64,000 nucleotides of DNA from Prochlorococcus sp. AG-355-A09 (GTDB taxonomy: Bacteria > Cyanobacteriota > Cyanobacteriia > PCC-6307 > Cyanobiaceae), in NCBI GenBank assembly GCA_003280995.1, contig QCDG01000005.1, positions 44,956 through 108,955 of the forward strand, in the 5' to 3' direction. A program made the translations under genes and the position numbers. The notes under the pieces are model-generated. The model was not told where the DNA came from. It saw nothing but the letters and a program-made list of their open reading frames with translations, and searched no databases. Positions 1 through 8,807 of the stretch are shown piece by piece (the stretch's first letter is position 1; every line of letters begins with the position of its first letter).

Positions 1-54
1 AGGAAGTGAAATTAGAAGATATCATTTTAAAAAATAATAAAAATTCAAAAATTT

Positions 55-1308
55 TTAAAAATGATTATTTAAAACCTTTTTATAAATTTCCTCATATTTA
101 TCTGTTATTACTTTTTGATTCCATAAAGTTAATGCTCTTTTTCTAGACTCAATAGAAAGACATTTGTAATTTTCTTTTTTTAATACCCACTCAATTCCAT
201 TACATAAGTCATCAGACTCAAAAGGTTTTGCCAGAAAACCAGTAACAAGATTATCAACCACATCAACCAATCCAGTACATTTAAATGCAACTACTGGTAT
301 TCCGCAACTTTGAGCCTCTTGAGCGGTTTGACAAAGTGTTTCCATCAATGATGGAACAACCATTACACTTGCTGCAGAATATAGCATTGCTAATGATTGA
401 TCATCATTTAATTCCCCAATATACGTAAGTGGCATACCAATATCTGGTTTAATTTTAGGTTCATACTGACCAAAAATAATTGCATGTAAGTTTTTATTTC
501 TTCGTCCAAGCTTTACTAAAGCATTTTTAAGGTATGACCACCCTTTTCGGAAATCATCTGTACCCCCAAGAGCGCCAAAAAGAATTAAGTCTTTATCTAA
601 CGGAAGATTGAATAAATTCCTTGCTATTTCTTTTGGCCAAGGTTTATAAATTTGAGTAGGTATTGGGTTGGGTATTACCGTTACTGGCCATGAACTCATT
701 AATGAAGATTTTTTTACACATTTTGCCAACCAATTACTATTACAAACTATTTGCATAGGTTTTTTAAAGTAATTTCTTTTCAATCTCCAAGATATTAGAT
801 CTAAATCAATACCTTTTTCGTCTTTAAAACGATTTTTCTTATGATATCCCTCAATAAATCTCCTATCGTTAAAATCTCTTGGATAATGTTCGGTTCCCAA
901 GAAGGGCCATAAATCATGAAATGTCCAGACTATGGGCTTCTTGATCAACGATATTGATTTTATTGATATAAACTCTCCCTGAACCCAGTGTAAATTTATA
1001 AGGTCTGCGTCACAATTATTAATTTCTCTATGAATTAAAGATGGCAATAAAGCTGAAGAATGAAAGACTTTATTTTGACTTTTTTGAATTTTCTGTACGA
1101 GACCACCTAAGAATCTTCTACTTTTATGCCAAGTTGCCTTTAAAGTTGAATTTGGTTTGATGACATTATTTATATCTCTCTTGTATTCAGCAACTTGCAT
1201 CTCGGATTTGCAATTAATTCCATAATAATAAATAGAATTATTGAGCCTCGAAGCTGCTCTCGCAGCACCCCCATTATGGTTTGATGTAGAAAGAATCCTA
1301 ACTTTCAT
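55..1308 (-). CDS. Glycosyltransferase family 4
   Basis: A 417-residue cytosolic GT-B fold glycosyltransferase of family GT4, expected to move a sugar from a nucleotide donor to a growing surface glycan. The N-terminal acceptor domain carries a glycine/alanine-rich loop (GGAARAASRL, residues 13-22) and the motif WTFHDLWPF (128-136), which recurs in WcaC-type GT4 enzymes. The C-terminal donor domain has the E-x7-E region (PSLMETLCQTAQEAQSCG, about 319-336). Length is normal and the ATG start is good. It lies downstream of a broken methyltransferase gene on the same strand. Donor and acceptor cannot be told from sequence. Confidence 0.9.
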   Translation of the reverse strand: MKVRILSTSNHNGGAARAASRLNNSIYYYGINCKSEMQVAEYKRDINNVIKPNSTLKATWHKSRRFLGGLVQKIQKSQNKVFHSSALLPSLIHREINNCDADLINLHWVQGEFISIKSISLIKKPIVWTFHDLWPFLGTEHYPRDFNDRRFIEGYHKKNRFKDEKGIDLDLISWRLKRNYFKKPMQIVCNSNWLAKCVKKSSLMSSWPVTVIPNPIPTQIYKPWPKEIARNLFNLPLDKDLILFGALGGTDDFRKGWSYLKNALVKLGRRNKNLHAIIFGQYEPKIKPDIGMPLTYIGELNDDQSLAMLYSAASVMVVPSLMETLCQTAQEAQSCGIPVVAFKCTGLVDVVDNLVTGFLAKPFESDDLCNGIEWVLKKENYKCLSIESRKRALTLWNQKVITDKYEEIYKKVLNNHF

Positions 1309-1437
1309 TAAATGTAAATAATATATAATCAGGATATATTAGATAAATATTAATTAATAAGAAACCCTTTTTTTGAAATATATTTGTTCCTTTCTAAAAA
1401 CTTAGCTTTTTGTTTAATTAAAAAATTAATTAGAATC

Positions 1438-2301
1438 TTAATGGTTTTTTATTCTTGCAAAACACATCCAGGTATAATATTTGCATTCATTTTTATAAAA
1501 ATCACTTGAGTTATTTACTTCTTCTTCAGTTATTTCATCAATTAATGGCTTTGGAGTGGGATAGTTGTCACTGGTCCAAGGGTCATCCCAAAGAGTATTT
1601 GGCGGTTTATAAATGGGTGGAAATTCAAAATAAATTTCTAAATTTTTTTCTAAAAAAAACTTGTCTTGTTTATTAGGCTTCACTGCAATTGTTTGAAATT
1701 GTTCCATTTGTGATGGAGATCTAGTAATTTTTTTATATAAATAATTAAATAGTTTTTTAGAGTAATTTCTTAATTTAGAATCTTTTTGAATCAATTCTGA
1801 ACGAAATCCAGAACAACTAATCACTTTTTTCAAGCTATAACAATCTCCTTTTGAAATAGGATAATTATCCTCAAAAATAATATTTTTAAATCCAAACCAT
1901 TTGCATTGCTATAAACGGGTATAAGCATTCTGATAATCGTCAAAAAAAACTAAAGAATCATTTGTTATTTCTGACCAATCGTATTGTGAAAAATCACAAG
2001 ATTCATATCTAACTCCTTCGCATGTAATTTGTCTATATTTTGCTACTGGATCGAATGAAATTATTTCTGAGTTTGGGCAAGCTTCTTTCAAAAGTCATGC
2101 ACTTTGTCCCTTATAAGTACCACTTTCAACTATCAGTTTTGGTTTAAGTGTCTTAGCTGTTATCCAAACATAAAACATATGAGTAGATAACATGCCACCC
2201 ATATTATTCCTAATGGGACGTTTTAAATATACAGTCTTGAATTCCTCTAAAAGATCCAATAAATTAAGACTTTCAAACCAATCAGGGGGTTTAATTATCA
2301 A
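1438..2301 (-). pseudogene. Class I SAM methyltransferase-like pseudogene with two in-frame stops
   Basis: Three ORF-track entries (2095-2301, 1909-2091, 1438-1833) lie in one reading frame and read as one protein of about 287 residues broken by TGA at 2092-2094 and TAG at 1909-1911. The joined protein has a motif I region (LIVESGTYKGQSA), an aspartate after the next strand (EIISFDP), a later acidic motif (LVFFDDYQN) and a C-terminal part ending in EFPPIYKP-type sequence. This pattern fits a SAM-dependent methyltransferase of the kind found in surface polysaccharide loci. Sequence continues in frame through both stops without a frameshift, for example from AYTRL across the TAG into QCKWFGFKNIIFED. 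One base change at each site would restore it (TGG to TGA; CAG or TGG to TAG). The decay looks recent. Confidence 0.82.
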
Positions 2302-2305
2302 AGTT

Positions 2306-2437
2306 CTAAAATTTTAACATGATTTTATTCTCCCATGAAAAAATATTTTTGTCAGTCAAATACTTTCCTTTTTTAAAACATTCTGCCACTAATTGCAGCT
2401 GATGATCATGAAGACATAGCTTAAAAAATTGTATCTT
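2306..2437 (-). pseudogene. Possible 43-codon C-terminal gene remnant
   Basis: In the 357-base gap 2302-2658, the minus strand is open for 43 codons between an upstream TAA and a TAG at 2306-2308, with no start codon. The peptide (including LVAECFKKGKYLTDKNIFSW) has protein-like composition and resembles the tail of a GT4-like enzyme, where a sequence of the type 'nFsWe' is common. It ends 4 bases before the start of the methyltransferase pseudogene, as an upstream operon partner would. I infer a remnant of a deleted gene; chance is possible at this length. The rest of the gap shows nothing I can name. Confidence 0.3.
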
Positions 2438-2658
2438 TTATATGCATTGTGGAAGCTTAATGATTTTATTAAAATTCTGATTGAAATTTATAGGTAAGTC
2501 TAAGAACTAGAAGCTCTCTATTTAATCAAATCGGAAATTGAATAAACTAGAACAATAGAATTTCTTTTGCTTAAAAACTAAACCCATTATATTTTTGTTA
2601 TTTATCCCAATTAAGTGCCTGTTTTGTTGATATAGTAATACTTAATTTATTAATCATA

Positions 2659-3483
2659 ATGCCGATAATAAGTGACTCTGAATATTGCATTGATCGTAGA
2701 AAATTAGAATTTACTCTAATTAATAAAGATTTATATAAAAAGAAACTTTTTAATTCAAAAGTTTCAAAAACACAAAGATTTTTGAATAAATATTTAAAGA
2801 GTATTCCAGTGCTAAGACGCTTAGTTCAAGTCGAGATGAGAGATACTAGTAATTGGGAAAACTACCCACTTAGCGATAAAAAGTACATATTTATTTGTGT
2901 AGCTAAATCTGCTTCTACAAGTATAAATTTAGCCTTAAATCACTATTTGCATTCTGAGCCTAAATACCATCATATGTCTATAAATGATTTAAAAGAATAC
3001 TATAATAAATTAAATTTTGATGAGTATTATAAATTCGCTTTTGTTAGAAACCCTTGGGATAGATTTGTATCTTTGTATCACGATATGAGTGTCAAGAGAA
3101 ATGGAAATTCAAAAATAATGAATTATTCATTATTAGAAAATAAATACAAGACCATATTTTATAATAAAAAAACCTTTAAGGAATTTGCAAAATCTTTTGA
3201 ACAAACTAGTTGGATTAATGAAGCTCATTTTAGGCCTCAATTTGATTCTTTAACATGTAATGGTGAGTTGGCTATGGATTTTGTTGGAAGATTTGAAAAT
3301 TTGCAAGATGATTGGAATAAGATAAAAAAAAATATCGGATTCAAGAAACTAGGAGATCTTAAACATGAAATGAAATCAAAAGTAAAAATAGACAATTATA
3401 AAAGATTTTATGAAAATGAAACTATAGATATTGTCGCAAGAATTTATAAAAAAGATATTGAATTCTTTGGTTATGATTATTAA
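2659..3483 (+). CDS. Sulfotransferase family protein
   Basis: A 274-residue protein with both PAPS-binding signatures of the sulfotransferase fold. The 5'-phosphosulfate loop is FICVAKSASTSINLAL (about 78-93). The 3'-phosphate motif is FAFVRNPWDRFVSLY (126-140), with the RNPWDR core typical of the Sulfotransfer_2 group of carbohydrate sulfotransferases. It should transfer sulfate from PAPS to a hydroxyl, most plausibly on a sugar of the surface glycan given its neighbours. No signal peptide or membrane segment is evident, so it probably acts in the cytosol on a lipid- or nucleotide-linked precursor. It is preceded by minus-strand genes and so has its own promoter region; the ATG start is reasonable. 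Confidence 0.88.
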   Translation: MPIISDSEYCIDRRKLEFTLINKDLYKKKLFNSKVSKTQRFLNKYLKSIPVLRRLVQVEMRDTSNWENYPLSDKKYIFICVAKSASTSINLALNHYLHSEPKYHHMSINDLKEYYNKLNFDEYYKFAFVRNPWDRFVSLYHDMSVKRNGNSKIMNYSLLENKYKTIFYNKKTFKEFAKSFEQTSWINEAHFRPQFDSLTCNGELAMDFVGRFENLQDDWNKIKKNIGFKKLGDLKHEMKSKVKIDNYKRFYENETIDIVARIYKKDIEFFGYDY

Positions 3484-3587
3484 ATAAAAATTTTTCAAAA
3501 ATTTCATTTAATAATAAAAATTTTAATTTTTGCTTAATAATTACTTTTTAAGATAAATTAATAATAATAATAATTTTTAAATCTAAT

Positions 3588-5483
3588 TTGAAACATATAT
3601 TGTTGTGTGGTGGCTCTGGAAAGAGACTTAAAAAGGAACACTTTTTTGATAAGCCTTTAAATTTAATAAAAGGTTTACCGATGTTGCAATATGTATTGGA
3701 GAGTATACCTTCTGATGAAATTTATATTATTGCAGGAAAGCATTTACAAAAATATCAGCTAGATACATTAATACATCATATGACCAAAAAAAAAATTGAT
3801 TTAATCTATATTGATAGGCCTACAAGAGGCCCAGTTGAAACTGCTTTTTTGGGACTTAAAAAAGCCGCTCAAATACCTAATAAAGAACCTATTATTTTTT
3901 ATGACAACGATACGATCTACAAGAATATTAACCTGCCTAATCAATTCGATAATGCAATAGGATATTTGAAATTGGAAAATAATAATCAAAAATATCAATA
4001 TTGCTTTTTGGATTTTGATGGAGAAAATATAAAAGGTATACATGAAAAAAATCAAGTCTCATCATATTATGCGGCTGGTATATATATGTTTGAGTCAAAA
4101 AACTTTTTTTTAAAACATTCATTTCCATTAATTAAGAACGCCAAAAATAATGAAATATTTATGTCTTGCTTCTATCAAGAACTTTTAAATAAAAAAGTGC
4201 AAATTAAGAAATTTAATGTTGAAGAGGGTATTTGTCTCGGAACAGCTGAAGATATTCATCGAAATATCTCTAAAATTCCATTTAAGAAGTTAAGATTTTG
4301 TTTTGATCTTGATAATACACTTTTTAAATATAGGCTCCCTGACGAAAAATATTCAGATATAAAACCAATCAAGGAAGTTCTAGATCTTTTAATTCAGTTG
4401 AAAAGTTTTGGTCATACAATAATCATTTATACAGCCAGAGGAATGGCTACAGCTAAGCAAAATCTTGGCAGCTCATTGAAAAGAGTGGGTAAGGACACTT
4501 TTGATGTGCTAGACAAATACAAAGTTCCATATGATGAAATTTATTTTGGCAAACCTAATGCTGATATATATATTGATGATAAGGCATTTAATACTTTTAA
4601 TCATTTAAATAAATCAATTGGTTTCCCTTTTCTTAGAGAGAAAATATTTAATCCAACTAATAAGTTTAATTCTATTATTGTAGATGAAGACTATATCTAC
4701 AAATCTGGACCTAATGGTTCTATGAAGGGAGAAATATATTTTTATAATCAAATTAAAAATCTTCGAATATCAAATTATTATCCTACATTTTTGGGCGTTA
4801 ATAATGATGATAAAATTTCAACAATTCAATTATCAAGAGTTTCAGGATTTGAAATTTTTAAGTTGGTAAAAGATCAACTTTTAAGTTTTCAACATTTAGA
4901 TAGTTTAATAGATGCTTTTAATGATATACATTCTTTTAAATCAGAAATAAAAATAACTGTCGATGATATATATGAAAATTATATTGGAAAGTTAAATAAA
5001 AGAATACAATCTGAAACAGATTATCCATTTTCAAATAAATATGAATTATTTAACAAAATAGATCCTATTATTAAGGATTATTTATTCTCTGATAGCTTTG
5101 AAATTTGCGGCTTTGTTCATGGAGATCCATGGTTTAGTAATACGATGTTAGATACAAAATCAAATATAAAATTTTTAGATATGAAGGGTGATATTGCTGG
5201 CAAATTAACAACTAATGGAGATAAATTAACTGATCATTGTAAAATCCTACAATCCTTATATGGTTTTGATTATATAGTTAATGATCTTGATATAGATTAT
5301 GATTACCTAAGTTCATTAAGAAAATACTACATAACAAAACTAATTAATTCTGGCTATGAAATTAAGGTAATAAATGCTATTACTGCATGTCTAATTGCTA
5401 AAACAGTTTCATTTTTTGAAACTCACTCAAAATATAAGAAAGATATATGGACATTATCTATTGATCTAATGAATTTGATATAG
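3588..5483 (+). CDS. Three-domain fusion: nucleotidyltransferase, HAD phosphatase, choline-kinase-like phosphotransferase
   Basis: A 631-residue protein with a TTG start. Residues 1-225 are a sugar-nucleotidyltransferase-like domain (LLCGGSGKRL at 5-14; NDT near 107-109). Residues 235-350 are a HAD domain with motif I FDLDNTL (239-245), motif II in IIIYTARG (278-285) and a late acidic pair (IDD, 329-331); this resembles capsule biosynthesis phosphatases. Residues 360-631 are an aminoglycoside/choline phosphotransferase-type kinase with the catalytic loop HGDPWFSN (511-518) and a metal-binding position at LDMKGD (530-535), where K follows in place of the more usual DFE-type context. All three active centres look intact. 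A nucleotidyltransferase joined to a LicA-like kinase suggests phosphorylation and activation of a small alcohol or sugar for decoration of the glycan. The substrate is unknown. It is followed 22 bases later by the WavE-like gene. Confidence 0.85.
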   Translation: MKHILLCGGSGKRLKKEHFFDKPLNLIKGLPMLQYVLESIPSDEIYIIAGKHLQKYQLDTLIHHMTKKKIDLIYIDRPTRGPVETAFLGLKKAAQIPNKEPIIFYDNDTIYKNINLPNQFDNAIGYLKLENNNQKYQYCFLDFDGENIKGIHEKNQVSSYYAAGIYMFESKNFFLKHSFPLIKNAKNNEIFMSCFYQELLNKKVQIKKFNVEEGICLGTAEDIHRNISKIPFKKLRFCFDLDNTLFKYRLPDEKYSDIKPIKEVLDLLIQLKSFGHTIIIYTARGMATAKQNLGSSLKRVGKDTFDVLDKYKVPYDEIYFGKPNADIYIDDKAFNTFNHLNKSIGFPFLREKIFNPTNKFNSIIVDEDYIYKSGPNGSMKGEIYFYNQIKNLRISNYYPTFLGVNNDDKISTIQLSRVSGFEIFKLVKDQLLSFQHLDSLIDAFNDIHSFKSEIKITVDDIYENYIGKLNKRIQSETDYPFSNKYELFNKIDPIIKDYLFSDSFEICGFVHGDPWFSNTMLDTKSNIKFLDMKGDIAGKLTTNGDKLTDHCKILQSLYGFDYIVNDLDIDYDYLSSLRKYYITKLINSGYEIKVINAITACLIAKTVSFFETHSKYKKDIWTLSIDLMNLI

Positions 5484-5488
5484 AAATT

Positions 5489-5507
5489 ATTTAAAGTAAC
5501 TTTAAAT
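5489..5507 (+). other. Short inverted repeat overlapping the next start codon
   Basis: ATTTAAAG-TAA-CTTTAAAT is a perfect 8-base inverted repeat with a 3-base loop. It lies between the stop of the fusion gene and the ATG at 5506, and its 3' arm includes the first two bases of that ATG. In mRNA it could mask the start, but it is all A/T apart from one pair and such repeats arise easily in DNA of this composition. Confidence 0.25.
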
Positions 5508-6456
5508 GAAAATTATGGATAACGATAAATGTTGTATATTAATTAGTCAAGTTTGGTTAAACGAAGAAAGATATATTTTTAGAGAGATGTTAGAAATAGC
5601 AACTATAATATGTAGAAATTTGAATCCAAATTCATTTATAATTTTATCTGGATCTGGTACAGATATTTCGAATAAGACTCGTGAATTATGTGATAAGGTT
5701 TTGTGGAAATCAGAAAATACAGAATTCCCAGGTAATGGCTTTCCTGAGATGATATCAAGAGGATTATCGTATGCAAAAAGTAAGGGGTATAAATATGTAT
5801 TTAAATTTAGAGGAGATGCAATAATTTATAGGCGGAATATTTGTAGTTATTGTCTAAATATTATAAATAAAGAATCAAAAAGTTTACTAATTAGTCAAGA
5901 AAGTACTTTTAATAATTGGTTAGGCGATATGGTTATTTTTGGAAAAATTGATGTGCTAATCGAATTATTTAACCCTGATTTTTGGCTTAAAGCCCCAAAA
6001 ATTAGTGGAAATTATGCGCTCGCTAAAAGATATAAAGATTTTTTTAAAATAAAATCTTCAAAAAGTTGGATTTCCTCTTTGAGGTTAAATTGTAGTTTTA
6101 GAGATATTCCATCATTCAAGTGGGTTGATTTAAGATTTAATCATAATGATCTTCTTAATGGCAAAAAAGATCTTTATAATCTTAGTAATAAAGATCAAAT
6201 TAATTATTATTGGGGAAAAAAATCGTCAGTTCATATATTTGATGAAAATAATTTTTTAGTTTTTAATAAAATAAACTGGATTCAAAATTGGATATACGAA
6301 TATAATTTTTATAAGAAATCAAACAAATATATTAATATTAATTCTGTCATCAGAAAATATATATTATTGTCTCTAAATTATATAAATAGAAAATTGTATT
6401 TTTACTATATAAAAATTTATTTAAAAAAAATTCTTTTATTATTTGGAATTTTATAG
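5506..6456 (+). CDS. WavE-like lipopolysaccharide synthesis protein
   Basis: A 316-residue protein resembling the WavE family of putative LPS-core glycosyltransferases. The evidence is the order of blocks: an N-terminal strand-rich region, then NGFPEMISRGLSYAKSKG followed by YVFKFRGDAIIYR (about 99-111), which fits the family's 'Y-v-lK-R-D' motif, then a W-LGDM-vFGk block (about 140-155). Nucleotide donor and acceptor are unknown. The last 70 residues are rich in K, Y, I and N with hydrophobic stretches and could touch the membrane. It is downstream of the three-domain fusion by 22 bases and is probably co-transcribed. ATG at 5506 is used; a second ATG at 5515 is an alternative. Confidence 0.6.
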   Translation: MKIMDNDKCCILISQVWLNEERYIFREMLEIATIICRNLNPNSFIILSGSGTDISNKTRELCDKVLWKSENTEFPGNGFPEMISRGLSYAKSKGYKYVFKFRGDAIIYRRNICSYCLNIINKESKSLLISQESTFNNWLGDMVIFGKIDVLIELFNPDFWLKAPKISGNYALAKRYKDFFKIKSSKSWISSLRLNCSFRDIPSFKWVDLRFNHNDLLNGKKDLYNLSNKDQINYYWGKKSSVHIFDENNFLVFNKINWIQNWIYEYNFYKKSNKYININSVIRKYILLSLNYINRKLYFYYIKIYLKKILLLFGIL

Positions 6457-6812
6457 ACATTAAGTTTCAATTTGATCTTAAAGTATTATTTCTAAAAAAG
6501 AATTACAGAGCTATTATTTTTATTAAATGCTTTCTAATTATCTATTCAAATTAAATTTCTAGTTATTAACTTCATCTTTAATTATTAAAGATCTTTTTAT
6601 CAAAAAAATAAATTATTTAAAAAGAGATGTTAATAAAATTTGGAAATTAATAAAGAAAAAACCAGACTATCCTTATATATTAATAAGCTAAAAAAATTTT
6701 TCTGATTCATGTTTTAGAAACGGCATGACATTTTTCAATTTGAAAATACGGATAAAGAAAAATTAAATAACTATTTTTTTTTAAAGTTTATATTAGTTAG
6801 TTCTTGATAATA
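6457..6812. other. 356-base gap between convergent genes, with a weak coding-like frame
   Basis: This gap lies between convergent genes. On the plus strand, 6563-6691 is open for 42 codons after a TAG and ends at TAA, giving a peptide that ends KKKPDYPYILIS. It looks more like protein than chance sequence and could be the tail of a deleted surface-glycan gene. It has no start codon and cannot be assigned. I see no RNA gene or strong terminator here. Confidence 0.25.
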
Positions 6813-7199
6813 TTAAGTCTTCTTTATAAAAACAAAATTTTTCTGAAATATATATGAGATTAATCCCAAAGGAAGAATTATAATTAATGCAGAGATGTTT
6901 CTTGATAATCCAGTTGAGCTTAATTGTTCAATAAAAATCCAGTTTAAATTCCAAACTAAAGTATTCAGAAAAAAATATTTTAATAATTGTTTTCTCTTTA
7001 AAGCATTAACCTTAAATACTTTTTTCCCATAGAAATAAAATCCAAAAAGAAAATTAAATATTTGACTTATTAGTGTCGCATAAAAACTAGAGATTATTAG
7101 CAATAAGCATTGTAAAACTATATTAGTAAATAAAACATTTATCACTCCATAAACAAAAAATAAACTTTTACTTTTTCCTTTAAGCCTCGTTTTTAACAT
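6813..7199 (-). CDS. GtrA family membrane protein
   Basis: A 128-residue membrane protein with four predicted helices and the GtrA family layout: F-VYGVIN near the N-terminus, a central NFLFGFYFYGKKVF block (about 48-61) in which the positive residues follow helix 2, and a C-terminal helix ending in FQKNFVF. GtrA proteins are proposed flippases for polyprenyl-phosphate-linked single sugars used in glycan decoration. It is the last gene of the minus-strand run that starts near 16.6 kb, 29 bases after ugd. The GT2 gene at 12565 and the membrane protein at 13585 could be its partners. Confidence 0.85.
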   Translation of the reverse strand: MLKTRLKGKSKSLFFVYGVINVLFTNIVLQCLLLIISSFYATLISQIFNFLFGFYFYGKKVFKVNALKRKQLLKYFFLNTLVWNLNWIFIEQLSSTGLSRNISALIIILPLGLISYIFQKNFVFIKKT

Positions 7200-7228
7200 T
7201 AATTTAAAGAAGGATTAAATTCACATTT

Positions 7229-8641
7229 TTAATTATTCTTAGTTTGATTTCCAACTTGCCAAATATCAAACCCTACACCTTTTGCTTTTTTTACATCGAT
7301 TAAAGATCTAGTGTCGAAAATCCAAGCTGGTTTTTTCATTTTTTTTATAGTTTCTTCCCATGCAATATCTTTGAATTGCTTCCATTCTGTTAGTATGATC
7401 ACTGCATGAGCATCTTGCGTGGCACTTTCTATGGAATTAGCGAATAAACAATTCCCCATATCCTTAGTCTCCGATTTGATTTCTAAATCTTTTTTTATCT
7501 GATGTATATCAACTTTTGGATCATAAATTGATAAAATTGCACCCTCTTCCAATAAGTCACGACAAATATCTATAGAAGCAGAATTTCTCGTATCATTAGT
7601 ATTCGCTTTGAATGAGAAACCAAGTATTGCTAACTTCTTACCCGAAACTGTATCAAAAAGACTATTTACAATTAATTTTGCTATCCTATCCTTCTGCCAG
7701 TTATTAATATTAATAACTTCTTCCCAATATCTAGCTACTTCATCAAGATTATAATATTCACATAAATAAACAAGATTCAAGATATCTTTTTGAAAGCAGC
7801 TCCCACCAAATCCAGGCCCTGGGGAAAGAAATTCATTCCCAATTCGCTTATCAAGTCCAATAGCCTTTGAAACTTGAGTTATATCAGCTTCAGTAGCTTC
7901 GCACAAAGCAGAAATTGCATTAATAGAGGATATTCTTTGTGCTAAAAAAGCATTGGCTGTTAATTTAGATAATTCTGAACTCCAAAGATTAGTACAAATA
8001 ATTTTTTCACATGGAACCCAATTTGTATATAAATCTACTAGAGAGTTTATGGCTATTTGATCTTCACCACCTATTAATACTCTATCAGGCTCTTGTAGAT
8101 CTTTGATTGCAGTGCCCTCAGAAAGAAATTCAGGATTTGATAAAACTGAAAAACTTTTCTTTGGTTTTTTTAGATTTATTTCTTGAGAATTTGTGAGTAT
8201 CCTTTGAATCGTCTTTGCAGTCCTTACAGGTAATGTACTCTTTTCTATGACAATTGTGTGACCTTGGGCAAATTTTGCTACTTGCCTCGCAGATGCTTCT
8301 ACCCATCTCAGATCGCTAGCTTTGCCAGCTCCAACACCTTTAGACTTTGTAGGAGTATTTACAGATAGGAAAATCATATCTGCATTTGCAATAGATTCTT
8401 GTATATTATTAGTGAAAAAAAGATTTTTATTTCTGCAATTAGAAATTAATTTGTCTAAACCTGGTTCATATATTGGCAAATTAGAAGTATCTGAATCATT
8501 CCACAATTTAATTCTAGATTCATTTATATCAGCAACAGTTACCTTAACATTAGGACAATGTTGTGCAAAAACCGCCATGGTTGGACCTCCCACATATCCT
8601 GCCCCAATACAACAAATATTTTTTATTTTTAATGAGGCCAT
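7229..8641 (-). CDS. ugd: UDP-glucose 6-dehydrogenase, animal/plant-type
   Basis: It oxidises UDP-glucose to UDP-glucuronate with two NAD+. The protein is about 470 residues and matches the animal/plant UGDH group rather than the shorter TuaD type: Rossmann motif GAGYVGGPT, LPIYEPGL, VNTPTK, VLSNPEFLSEGTAI, LTANAFLAQRISSIN and the catalytic cysteine in FGGSCFQKD. All of these resemble human UGDH closely. The ORF track starts at a TTG (8653); I prefer the ATG at 8641, giving MASLKIKNICCIGAGYVGG. Its product would feed the UDP-glucuronate decarboxylase-like SDR (9781) and the UDP-glucuronate 4-epimerase (15626). Confidence 0.95.
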   Translation of the reverse strand: MASLKIKNICCIGAGYVGGPTMAVFAQHCPNVKVTVADINESRIKLWNDSDTSNLPIYEPGLDKLISNCRNKNLFFTNNIQESIANADMIFLSVNTPTKSKGVGAGKASDLRWVEASARQVAKFAQGHTIVIEKSTLPVRTAKTIQRILTNSQEINLKKPKKSFSVLSNPEFLSEGTAIKDLQEPDRVLIGGEDQIAINSLVDLYTNWVPCEKIICTNLWSSELSKLTANAFLAQRISSINAISALCEATEADITQVSKAIGLDKRIGNEFLSPGPGFGGSCFQKDILNLVYLCEYYNLDEVARYWEEVININNWQKDRIAKLIVNSLFDTVSGKKLAILGFSFKANTNDTRNSASIDICRDLLEEGAILSIYDPKVDIHQIKKDLEIKSETKDMGNCLFANSIESATQDAHAVIILTEWKQFKDIAWEETIKKMKKPAWIFDTRSLIDVKKAKGVGFDIWQVGNQTKNN

Positions 8642-8807
8642 AAAATTTAACAATCAGGTTAGATAAAAAGATTATGAATAAAATTTTGCTTTTTCTATAA
8701 AATTAGTCAATTTAGAAAATCCTATACTAATCCTACATGTAAAAAGACAATTTTAATTTATTAAATGCAAATTTATTAATAACCTATAAGAAAGATTAAT
8801 TGATACC

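Noticed and set aside
1-144. Plus-strand open frame from the window's left edge to a TAG near 144
   Set aside because: Most of it overlaps the real GT4 gene on the other strand, there is no start inside the window, and the peptide after the first 20 codons looks like antisense sequence.
1438-2301. Recoding (selenocysteine or pyrrolysine) at the TGA and TAG of the methyltransferase
   Set aside because: Two different stop codons are involved, neither site aligns with a catalytic residue, and no recoding element or machinery is evident. Nonsense mutation is simpler.
8322-8666. ORF-track entry of 114 residues on the plus strand, and similar overlapping entries such as 3801-4055, 18371-18649, 27295-27567, 40219-40593, 51735-52088 and 54853-55146
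   Set aside because: Each lies entirely or mostly within a well-supported gene on another frame, and none has recognisable motifs or independent context.
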